64,000 nt of DNA from Gonatopus flavifemur. Taxonomy: Eukaryota > Arthropoda > Insecta > Hymenoptera > Dryinidae. Below, in pieces: positions 44,467-55,240 of this stretch. The stretch lies in NCBI GenBank assembly GCA_018340375.1, contig JAFFJZ010000016.1, forward strand, positions 5,773,372 to 5,837,371, read 5' to 3'. Position 1 is the first letter of the stretch; the number at the start of each line of letters is the position of its first letter. The notes beneath the pieces were generated by a model. The model worked only from the letters and a program-made list of their open reading frames with translations, ran no database searches and was not told where the DNA came from. The translations under genes were made by a program, and so were the position numbers.

Positions 44467-44837
44467 TCTATCAGTGTTTAGCAGAAATATAGTACGTGTT
44501 ACGAGAGTTATGATGAATTGTCATATACCGACTGTCATTTTTCGTCATAATGGATCATATCCTCCTATTACTATATTTGTATAAAAATGGTGATCATATT
44601 TTTTTCTCCGTGTACAAAATTAAAAAATTTTGGTCGATTTGACATGAAATGATCCTGGAAAAAAAATTGATTTATTCAATCATCGTTCGTTTTGGAGCCA
44701 TAATGATTTGAAGTTGCTGAACTCTGATTGGCTGGAGGTCCAAGAATTCAAAAACGGTATGGCTCTGGAACAAACAATGATAGAATAGTTCAACTTCTCT
44801 CCAGAGATCCGCCGTCTTCGAACTTAGCGAATAGTGT

Positions 44838-45288
44838 TGTTCAGGAGATAATGAAGACGTGAACACACGAAACTAAGATCGCCTTTGTGCGAAAAATTCT
44901 CTTGTCCTTCCACTCTGACTCCCCCCTCTTCACGGTCAGGGCTGACTTGATTCATTGCGATAAGCAGAGCGATCGGGCAGATACGTACAAAAGAGGAATT
45001 GTATAGAACGATACGAAACGCGAGTGCGTGTATAAGTGCAGAGTTGTTTGCTGCTGCACTCAACTTACTGTATGAAGGCACATGTGTGGCCGAAATCTGT
45101 TCATGTATGAAATTAACGTGCATGACATTAATAAACGTGCGTGAGTGCGTGTTCATAGCCTTGATTGAGTGCACGAGTTCTTTTTCTGACTTCCTGATCT
45201 CCACGTGCGTCGAGTTCCTAAGTGAATTGAACAGTGGCACCTCCAGGCGCCGGCAATATTCAAGTTTGAATCGTACTTATTCAAAACA
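44838..45288 (+). repeat. 5' LTR of the BEL/Pao element
   Basis: 451 bp, TG...CA, direct repeat of 51332-51783. It holds the element's promoter and polyadenylation signals by position; none was identified with confidence. Confidence 0.9.
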
Positions 45289-46476
45289 GTATCTGGTCCT
45301 CCGAGCCGGATGCTCGAAGGTGCCGTTCTTTCACGATATTGTGGAGACAAACTTGATAAAAACTCATTCATTTTGCGCGTGCACGTGTTTTCCACATCGT
45401 AGTTATGTGTCTGTATTCCTTACAAACGTTACTGTGAGTATAGCCCGTGGATGTGAATGCTGGGAAACTGTAGCTGAAAAAAGATGCATTCATCGGGAAT
45501 AGTATAATATTCGCCGGGGATTGTTGTTCGGGCGAATATTTGTTGAACGATTTGATTCCAACCACGTGTCTTAGACTATTCAAGAAGCTTGGTGAGTGGC
45601 GGGAAGATTGTACCTTAATCCGCAAACCAAACATTGTGATGTTACGAGGTGTGTCATGTCTCTGAATTCGAATGAAAATTCGAATATCCGTGCGAATTAG
45701 TTCCGCAGTATCACACCGATGGTCCACCGCTCGAGTTGAGATGGCCCCCCGCTCCAGCTGAGACAGTTCCCCTTCTTCCAACTTCGGAAAGATCATTGAT
45801 CGAGATCAGCTGCCTGACTACATCGCTGCTGGGTCTACTTCACGATCCACGAACAGCGATCCCGTTTCGATCGATATTGTCATATTTTCACGTTGTGCGT
45901 CTGCGAGTACAGGAGTTGTTGGAATCGATGAATTTGTATAAATGCGATATCATATTCATTTCACATGTTCCATGAATCTCACTAGTGTTAACATTACTCG
46001 TGGACATAGAAAAATACATCGATTCAATTATCCGATTTGCTATTGAACGACTTTCTAGTTGAATCTTACGCGTAGCGATGAATTACGTCTCCACTATTCA
46101 TGCACATGATTGTCCTCGACAACACCGCAATCTAGTAACGACAGTTATCCTTACACTGTTCGTCGATAGTGACGCGAATATGGTTGTCTCGTCTCAGTCC
46201 ATCGTAACAACGAATCACGGCTGGACAAATCGCTATTTCGAGCTCCATCATTAGACATATCACCACGTGGATCTACAGAAAACTGTTTGCTTGAACGTTT
46301 CGGTTTAATTCATTTCGATTGTCCGTTTCATATGCGAAATTGGAATTGAGTTTCATCTTGTGAATAGTAATTCATTTTGTAGATAGTTATCGAATTTGAC
46401 GGGAGCAGTACTAGAAAATCGATGCCGTATCCTAGAAGATTATTAGGGACGAATTGATGCCAATCATCAGAAGATT

Positions 46477-47279
46477 GTGGCTACTGTCACCAAAGATCAA
46501 GCCTCCTCATTGGATTATTTTGTGAACAATCGTCTGTTTGTGATTGAGGATGCGTATTTGGCAGCGTCAGATTTTTTAGCGAGTCTATTAACAAAATTGA
46601 CTGCACAAGGTGACTCCGCCACGCTCAACACCAGCGCCGGCACGAGAATTTGTAGCCGGAATCCGTGTAATACGTTGCCTAGGATCAATAATAATTAATG
46701 ATCTTCCGACGTTTGATGGGGATCATCTCAGTTGGGAGAACTTCCGGGATTTATTCATCTCGTTAGTGCACACGAATGAAACTTTGAGTGGTATTGAAAA
46801 GTTCCACTACCTGAGAACCAGCTTGCGTGGAGATGCCGCGTCGATTGTTAATTCCATCAAACCCACAGCCACGAATTACACCAAGGCCTGGGACTGCGTC
46901 ATCAAGCGTTTCGACAACTCGCGTTTGATTACAACCCCTCTTATTCGTCCCCTCTTGCTGCTGGAAAGTGTTGAAAATGATGATGTCAGAGATCTCAGAA
47001 AGTTTCGCGACAAAGTTTACAAATGTTTAGATGCGTTGGAGGGTCCTGATTTTGAATTGGAATATATCGGAAAATTCTTGGTTGTATTGCTTAGTATGAA
47101 ACTTGATGATATTACATTAAAAGCATGAGATTCAGAATTGGGAAACAGCGGCGAATTACCTTCATTTAAAGAATTCGATGATTTTCTCGAATCGTGCATA
47201 AATGCACTGGAATCGTTTGCGTCTTGCAAGTTCAAGACTGGTGCGTCGATATCAAATAATGTGAAATCGAGATCTTAGT
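46477..47279 (+). pseudogene. BEL/Pao gag
   Basis: An N-terminal helical segment (DYFVNNRLFVIEDAYLAASD, frame 1) shifts near 46650 into frame 2 with the BEL-type Gag core: LPTFDGDHLSWENFRDLF, then GIEKFHYLRTSLRGDAASIV and NYTKAWDCVIKRFDNSRLI. In-frame stops occur at about 47128 and 47278. Gag forms the particle that packages the element RNA. The SWENF-type block corresponds to the WWEFKDTF-like block in the other BEL copy at 37-39 kb. Confidence 0.85.
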
Positions 47280-47299
47280 CGTACGTTGAGTGATCGCAT

Positions 47300-50200
47300 G
47301 TGACGACGGCCCTGTGTTGCGTACTTTGCAAAGCGAATCATTCGCTCGGCCATTGTTTTTCGTTCACTGGAAAGACATTGGACGGCAAACGAGACTTTGC
47401 GCGAGCGGACAAATTATGTTTCATTTGCTCGCAAACAGGTCATTACCCTCTTCAGTGTCCTCCGCGGAAGACATGCCACTTGTGCCATAAGAAGCACCAC
47501 GCCCTATTACATGAACCAGCTGCCACTTAGCGTCGTTTAGTCTGCCGAGTTCCAGTGACCTCCCAGTCGCATCTGTGTTCAAGCCGAGCGACCAAAGTAT
47601 AATGGGGAACGTGCATTTCGCCAGCGACTCACATCAGCCTTCAAAGGCCGTTCTCTTAGCCACGGCATGGATCAGAATCACAAATTTGAGCGGGAGCACC
47701 ATGTGTGTGCGTGCATTGATTGACCCTGGGTCCTAATCAACATTTGTATCGGAAGCCATGGCTCAGAGTTTGGGACGCGCGCGAGTTCACACGTGTGTGA
47801 CGTTCGCTGGTCTGAACGATATTAAATCAAGTGCAATTAAGTTTCGCGCTGAAGTATTGTTGAGTTCTCGGCATGGTGCTAGGCCGAGTGTCGCACCTCG
47901 GCTTATATAATTCCGAAAGTAAGTACATACATGCCTCCTCAACTCGTGGAATCCGATTTTATGCACTGCTCCGACTCCAATGTTATGGCTGACCCTGATC
48001 CAGCCAGTCAGCATCCCATACATGCACTTGTCGGCGCCGATATTTATGCATCAGTCTTGTTGGATGAGATTCGGCGGGATCTCCGCTCCAGGATAATTGC
48101 GCAAAATTCGTTGTTTGGGTGGATCCTTGTGGGTCCAGTGGGAGGAAATGCTAGGCATATCCATCAGACAATATCTGTCCACCATAGCGTAGCTCTCAAT
48201 GATCTAAATGCTTCTATCTGGGAGATGGAAGAACTTACGGATAAACCCATACTGACCCTAGAGGAACTCCAATGTGAAAATGCTCTTCAGGAGTCGTACT
48301 GTCACCGATCCGACGGGTCTTGTCAAGCAGGGCTTTCCTCTAGACACCCTCCTCCGATCGATATCGGGAACACTAAATTTATCGCACTATCCATGTGAAA
48401 TCGATTGGGGAGAAGATTAGGGGCAAACTCTGGATTGCGGAAGCTCTATAACGCTTTCATGCGTGATTACATGAATTTGGGCGATATAGAGCCCATTCAA
48501 ACTCGCAATACGAATGCCAGTACGTGTGTCCTATTACCTCATCATCCGGTACTCAAGACAGTTGACAATGTCCCCAAGCTGCGAGTTGTTTTCAATGCGG
48601 CATCCCGGTCAATAAATGGGACGTCTTTAAACGATCATCTGTTGCCCGGGCCCGAATTACAGGCCGATATGATCGAGACTATTCGCCTATGGCGCCAAGA
48701 CCGTTTTGTGATTGCTGCCGATATCGAGAAAATGTATCGGCAGATCTGAGTGCAACCAGAGCATTCGACCTATCAATGTATTCTCTGGCGTTTCTCTCCT
48801 GACGAGTCTATTACGCCATGCCGATTGTGGACGGTTACTTATGGCACGTCATGTGCCCCTTTTTCGCCCTACGCGTCATGGAACAGATCGCCCTTGAAGG
48901 GCATAATCGTTATCCCGAAGGTGCTCATATCCTAACATATCAGTCTTACGTCGACGATATCCTGTTTGGTGCTGATTCCACAGATGACGCTATTAAGAAG
49001 CAGAACCAATTGTGTGTGTTGCTCGGGAATGCAGGTTTTCGTGTTCACAAATGCCTCTCAAATGATCACTCATTGATTGACGACATCTGTGAGAACGAAC
49101 GAATATCTTCGGGAGAGGTCAGAATCCCTGATCAGGATGTAACTAAGGTTTTAGGCCTAACCTGGGATCCCCGGTCCGACTCATTTGGGAGCAGGTTGTC
49201 TGAAATGGAGCCCATAGGTTGTACCAAGCGTTCGATTCTTTCAACCATCGCTCGATTCTACGATCCTCTCGGTCGGTTCACTCCTATAATCATCGTGGCC
49301 AAGCTCATAATGCAGGATCTCTGGCTGGATGGGATTGGCTGGGATGACCCGGTATCGAACAACATTCTCGGACGTTGGGGAAAATTTTGCCGGGAAGAAC
49401 AGCATATCAATGTCTTAAGAATCCCCCGATGGACCGGAGCATGGCCGAATATGCAACGTGTCAAATTTCATGGGTTTGCGGATGCCTCCACACGTACATA
49501 CGCTGCGTGCATTCACTTATTGGTTGTTAACGCCGAGGGTATTACGCAAATAACATTATTATTGTCCAACACAAAGGTAGCCCCAGTGAAGACCGTCTCG
49601 ATTCCTCGTCTGGAGTTGTGCGCTGCTGTCTTGTTAACTCGCTCCCTCGTGACGACCAGACAAACCTGAGGTCTCGAATCGGGTCCAGTATTTTGTTGGA
49701 CTGATTCCTCTATTGTTCCGAGTTGGTTGAAACGGCACTCCTCTTGTTGACAAACTTTCGTAGCGAATCGGGTGTCCATTATTCAGACCACTCTTCCAAC
49801 TTCTGTGTGGCGTCATGTATCGACCTTGGACAACCCTGCTGACTGCGCCACGCGCGGACTAACTCCATCACAACTGGAGAACCACGAGCTATGATGGTCG
49901 GGGCCTTCGTGCTTGCAGAGCCCTCTCGAAAAGTGGCCCACTTCTTCAGTTCGGAACTTTGGCGATACAAACCTAGAGCGAAAGCCTGACGGGTTGTCGC
50001 ATTTGGGAACAAAAGTTAAAAATTGGACGGTCATTGATCGCGTTTCGGAATGGCCGGAACTGCTACGCGTCCTGTCATATTGTTGGCGCCTACTCGATGC
50101 TGTACAAGGGATCCCGAGGCCACCCTCCTGTGCGATAACGGCGAATGAGTTGGACCGAGCCCAGTTAGGTCTGTGTCGATATATACAATCTCAAACGTTT

Positions 50201-51126
50201 GAAGGCGAAATTAAGGCCGTCACCTTGAATGCACCACTGCCCAGATCCAGTCGTCTCAAGTGACTTGATGTGTTAATGAATGACAACGGGCTACTGTGCG
50301 TCGGGGGCTGCCTGAAGGAATCGCCGTTGCCGCCCTGTTCGCGGCAACCTCCGAATCCTTCCTCGCCGCGCTACAGCGCTTCGTGTCTCGGAGAGGCATG
50401 CCTACCGCCATCTGTAGTGATAATGCCACAAATTCCCGGGAGGCACACCACGACCTACAACACGCGATTTCCAGGCAGGAAATGCTCAACTTTTCTGCAG
50501 TTAATGGAATTAACTGGCATTTCCCCCCCCCCCACGCACCCCACTCCGGAGAGCTGTGGGAAGCAGGTATCAAAAGCACCAAACATCACCTATGCCGTTC
50601 GATTGGCGATCATCATCTCACGTATGAAGGGTTCAACACCGTGCTGACTCGCATAGAAGCATGCCTCAACTCGAGACCGATATGCCCTATTGCCGATGAT
50701 CTTGATTGTTTAGCTGTGCTGACACCAGGGCATTTCCTCATGGGGGGACCCTTGGATGCTATTCCAGAGCCATGTCTGTTAGACTCACGTGAATGTCGCC
50801 TCTCTCGTTGGCAGTTAACCCAATAGATGGCGCAACGTTTCTGGAAACTGTGGTCAACAGATTATTTGCATACGTTGCAGCAGCGATCGAAATGGATTAG
50901 GGACACGCCGAATCTTATCAAAGACGATATCGTGCTGATTAAAATCCCGAATGCCCGACCGGCTCAATGGGCCTTGGGCCGTGTTATCGAAAGCGTACCC
51001 GGTCCTGACGGTCGGGTCAGGGTGGTCAGATCAAAAATCCAATCGTCTGTTTGCTTGCGTCCAGTAACACAATTGTGCCTCTTGTCAACTCGGCGCAGTG
51101 CCAAGCCAACTTGGTTTGTAAGATAG
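47300..51126 (+). pseudogene. BEL/Pao zinc knuckle, protease, RT, RNase H, integrase, all broken
   Basis: 47300-47530: zinc region CCVLCKANHSLGHC and LCFICSQTGHYPLQC. About 47710-47745: protease ALIDPGS followed by a stop and STFVSE. 47931-48398: pre-RT region VGADIYASVLL. 48405-48749: RT start with KLRVVFNAASRSINGTSLND and AADIEKMYRQI, then a stop, and a frameshift near 48820. 48818-49669: the catalytic YVDDILFGA, the LGLTWDP box, and RNase H entry FHGFADASTRTYAACIH, ending in a stop. 50270-50826: integrase with ICSDNATN (second Asp) and HSGELWEAGIKSTKHHL (Glu); its zinc finger and first Asp are missing, apparently deleted near 50310. 50827-51126: C-terminal DIVLIKIPNARPAQWALGRV. Several stops confirm loss of function. 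Confidence 0.9.
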
Positions 51127-51331
51127 TTCCATAAGAGTTAGTTATGATGTATACCCGCATGGCGGGCGGCGAGCGTCGCGGAAGCTATTTGTCATGCGCC
51201 GCATGTGTGACGCTAAAAACGTATTGTCTATCGGTTCTCATAGATTTATCATTACAATATCATGTACAGGTATCATTACTCAACTGAATTAAGGCATGCG
51301 CCATTTCGTTCTCAGACCGAGGTGAGCGGGA

Positions 51332-51783
51332 TGTTCAGGGAATAATGGAGACGTGAACACACGAAAACAAGATCGCCTTCATGCGAATAATTCTTTTGTA
51401 CTTCCTCTCTGACTCCCCCCTCTCCACGGTCAGGGCTGACTTGATTCATTGCGATAAGTAGAGCGATCGGGCAAACACGTACAAAAGAGTGATCGTATAG
51501 GACGATACGAAACGCGAGTGCTTGTATGAGCGCAAAGAATTGTTCGCTGCTGCACTCAACTTACTGTATGAAGGCACATGTGTGGCCGAAATCTGTTGAT
51601 GTATAAAATTAACGTGCATGACATTGATAAACGTGCGTGAGTGCGTGTTTATAGCCTTGATTGAGTGAACGAGTTCTTTTTTTACTTCCTTATCTGCACG
51701 TGCGTCTAGTTCCTGAGTGAATTGAACCGTGGCACCTCCAGGCGCCGGCAATATTCAAGTTTGAATCGTACTTATTCAAAACA
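51332..51783 (+). repeat. 3' LTR of the BEL/Pao element
   Basis: 452 bp direct repeat of 44838-45288. Followed by the AGTGT duplication and then the continuation of repeat R. Confidence 0.9.
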
Positions 51784-51962
51784 AGTGTCAAACTCGAGTA
51801 TGTAGCACACAGTACTTTTGAATGATTTGGATTCGAAAAAAAATTTCGGAATGCTTGTATCTTAAAAACCAAGCTTCGAAAAAAAATACTTCAAACGGGA
51901 AATTATTGGCTGCAGAACATGCCACAGAGATGCGAATGATGAATTCTGGGACACCCCGTGTA

Positions 51963-53832
51963 GGGGCCATATATGGATTATATAGAAGACATATATGTTT
52001 CATCTCATTAATATATGAGCCATATATGATTCATCTTCCACAGGGTTCCATACTACACTCCTCCACTTTACTGATGGTTGGATGTGGATGCACTGTTAGG
52101 AATTTCTGCATTAATTTTAATGTTTTTGCTGCAAGTCTTTTTCAAGTAGGTGCATGATTTCAGTTTTATACACATTTTACATTGAATTCAATGTACACTT
52201 TGGCATATTCTATAGTTTTTTCATGTCTTTGTACATTAAATGTAATGTTGGATGTGTTTGAACCTGAATTCTTGTACATGGTTGAAAAAAACTCCCAGAA
52301 ATTTCTGAAAGTGTATTCAACGCCTTGCCTAGTGTGAAAATATACATCGAGGTGTTCCTCTCACATATAAATCACCGTACAGCAAAAATATATCTTATCG
52401 TAAACAAACATTGAGGTTTGTCTGAGGGTATGTTTCATAAGTTACAGTCTCTTGGAAAAGCATTATGGATTATACATTGGAGGAAATAATCAGTTATCCT
52501 CGCTCCGAATTAATTCCTGCAACTAGATACAGTTGAAATTTGGATAACTGAAATGGGTGCCGGCTCAACTACATTCAAATTCACTCCCGCTCACTTTCGT
52601 TGCTGTTACTAGCTTGAAGTTATCTGTACCACAGTTTTTATTATACTGCTTCCTTTTATTTCATAATTTGGAACTAATTTCTACAACTAACGTCAGTTCA
52701 TTAATTCGAATGAATAGCTCCTTTCCAGAGTAGTTCTGTTTTCTCCTTCACGTAGAACATGGAACGGTGGATTAGAATTCAAGATACAAACTTGATGTTT
52801 GGATGACTATGAACAGTCTATGCAGAATCAACAACATTGTCTTCTGGATCTCATTCCTTTCATTTGGAACGACTACAAGTGGAGTTATTCTTCAGATGTT
52901 TCCTTGTACATTCTCATCTGGGACTTCTGAATCTCATTGAGACTCCAATTTTCAAATGAGAACAATTAGATTGAATTCTTCTTCATTTGAAAGTTGAATT
53001 TTTTATATCCGTTGAAGGGTGTGATTTAATTTTTTTAACAATGACAAAAAACGAAATGGATTCATGGATTCCTAATCGATTTTCAACACATTGGGAATCA
53101 TTCTCATACTCAGAGCTGTATGTGGAGTAGAGAGGTCGGAGGGATTGCGACGGAATGTCTCACAGTAGGTGTTTCCGGAGTTGAGGGATTCGAAAAACTT
53201 TTGAAACTTAATGTTGTTGAAGTTCGATTCGTTTATTAAAATGAATTGGTGATTGAATAACGGAATACTCAGGGGTTCAACATCTGCAACTTTGCAGTAC
53301 ATTTTTTAAACGATGTTTCCAGTTCGAGAGAGTTGATTCTAGGAGACAAACATTGATGATTCTTCAGATTTTCTGAGTTCCAATTCTCGTTTTGTTTCTA
53401 CGAATGCTTCAAACTTCAAAAATCAATCTTTTGGCATTGTTGATGATCGATTCGGGAAATCAATTTGTTAGCAAGCTCAAATAGAAATTGGTTTGAATGG
53501 TGGCTACCTCGAATGAAATCAAGCTCCCTCCCTTCCCATTCAGAACGGATCGGCGATGGAAGTTCGAAATTCATCGTCCTCACGGTTCTCTTTGTACTTT
53601 GATGATGACTTGCAACAGCCCGAAAAGTTGGATTAATAAAACTGTGTCTCCACTCTGCGAAAGGATTCTTTTCTTCCTAGTTATGTGCAAATTTCCATGA
53701 CATTTTTATGAAATTTAAGACACAGTGACCCTATGAATTATTTCAATTGTGATGAATTAAAAAGCCACAATTCAAATGAATTTATGGATTTCGTTTCCAA
53801 AAACTTGTTCAATACAATCCCGTATGAGCATT
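51963..53832. other. Intron, no element with defined ends
   Basis: Begins with ATATATG-type words (51965-52040), then AT-rich intron with short inverted words near 52150-52310. Open frames at 53072-53302 and 53497-53700 have no domain. Confidence 0.4.
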
Positions 53833-54076
53833 CTACCCTGTGAGAACATAGGTCAGTTACATACCAATGATATAACAAGGGCATTCAAATGTCCGCTTCA
53901 AACACGTACCAGTTACATCATATAGCTTCATACATAATTCCTATATCACAAGTATATCAAGAGTCATGTGATGTAACTGCTCCCTGTTGGAAGCAGACAT
54001 TTGGATGCTTTTGTTATATCATTGGTATATGCAAGGTTCTGTTACATCATTGATATGTTCGGTTCTAATAGGGTGG
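53833..54076. mobile_element. 244-bp foldback MITE
   Basis: The inverted ends CTACCCTGTGAGAAC and (reverse complement of the right end) CCACCCTATTAGAAC have matching inner blocks ACCAATGATATAACAA and CAAATGTCCGCTTC (right arm CAAATGTCTGCTTC). The centre is near 53955. Non-coding. Confidence 0.8.
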
Positions 54077-54639
54077 TTGCAAACAACATTTATGGACAGA
54101 TAAAATTCTGTCAAAGAATTTATAAATCAGAAAAGAATCGATCTCTTCGAGAATCAACCTTGAGAAAGTCTGGATCGATCCATGATGGATCACATTTTTC
54201 AAGAATCGGCAAAGAATCGATCTTTTTTTCTTCAGAGGGATCGATCTTGGATGGATTCATAGGAAGATCAACATCACTACTATGAAGTGGCTAATCCGGT
54301 TGCTTGTGTCCGGATTTCACCCGATCTTATCTGGTTGTCACTCAGGATTTACCCACGAATTAGAGTTGAGACCTAAGAGGACGCATATAGGTTTTGGGAG
54401 TATATCCGAGTTCATCCAAAAATCAATCCGAGTTTCGTGTTTTGATTCTCATCAGGTTTCATTCAGGTCTTCTTCAGGATCAATCTCAATCCTTCCGATG
54501 TATATTATTGCAATGAAAAAAAGTTTTTATTAAAATCCGATTTTATATGCATTGCGAACGATTTCCCCCATTCTGATCCACGATGAAAACTAACTCACAA
54601 TTGGATTGTTGAAAGTTCGCTGAGCGAAGCTTAAGTCCG
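54077..54639. other. Intron with AAGAATCGATC repeats
   Basis: 54110-54265 contains three or four AAGAATCGATC words. 54285-54500 resembles the edge of the tandem array that follows. No gene. Confidence 0.4.
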
Positions 54640-55240
54640 GGTCTTGCGAATAGGAGACAACACTCCTATCACATCAGCGGATCTCCGAGATGACGACAAA
54701 GTACTTACAGGAATCTTCCATTTCAACCATCCCCTTGAATTCTTGACTTTTCTAGATATAAATTGGTTAAACCCGAGTGAATATCTGCTTTGGGCTGTGC
54801 AGTTCTTGGGTGTGACTCGGATAAGGAATTATTTTTCGAGAACTTTCTTAGACAGAAGCTGGATGAACCAGAATTGAATTCTGATTTTGAATTGTAAAAG
54901 CATTTTGGCGACTGATTCCTATACCACTTACGGATGGAACCCAATAAATATCCATTTCAGGCTCCGCAGGTCCCAGGTACGAACCGAATACACTCATATA
55001 TGAAACCATTCTTTCAAAATTTTCCCAGACAGCACCCGGATGAACCCAGATTCACCGTCGATTCAGAGTTGTAGATGAATTTTGTAACCGATTCCCGTAT
55101 CACTCTCGGATGAAACTAGATACATATTCTCTTTGCAACTTTTGGTTCCCGAGTACGCTCCGCACAGACCCGTCTATGAAACCATTAGTCAAAAACTTCC
55201 TCAGATAGGACTAGGATGAACTCGGGTCGAATGCTTATCT

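Larger units (their letters stand above)
43087..44614. mobile_element. TA-flanked MITE-type element T2 carrying a mariner
   Basis: The inverted ends TACACGGAGAAAAGAACATA and (reverse complement of the right end) TACACGGAGAAAAAAATATG share inner matches up to TATAGTAAT. The element interrupts repeat R. Without the mariner at 43172-44466 it is about 230 bp, a plain MITE. Confidence 0.75.
44838..51783 (+). mobile_element. Complete BEL/Pao LTR retrotransposon, coding region broken
   Basis: 6,946 bp with two LTRs (44838-45288, 51332-51783) starting TGTTCAGG and ending TTCAAAACA. It is flanked by an exact 5-bp duplication AGTGT (44833-44837, 51784-51788), as expected for BEL/Pao integrase. The uninterrupted repeat R shows the target. 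By eye the LTRs are roughly 92% identical, so this is not a very young insertion. TATCTGGTCCTCCGAGCCGG follows the left LTR after one base, where a primer-binding site is expected. Gag and Pol motifs are present, but stops, frameshifts and a deletion in integrase make it non-autonomous. Confidence 0.9.
40308..51962 (-). repeat. Interspersed repeat R, copy split by at least three insertions
   Basis: Reverse-oriented copy of the repeat at 29735-30607. It is collinear in five pieces: 40308-40872, 43023-43087, 44612-44658, about 44780-44837 and 51784-51962 (ending at the complement of TACAGGGTGTCCC). The gaps are filled by element T1 (40871-43024), element T2 (43087-44614) and a BEL/Pao element (44838-51783). 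About 120 bp at 44659-44780 have no counterpart in the other copy. Confidence 0.8.
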
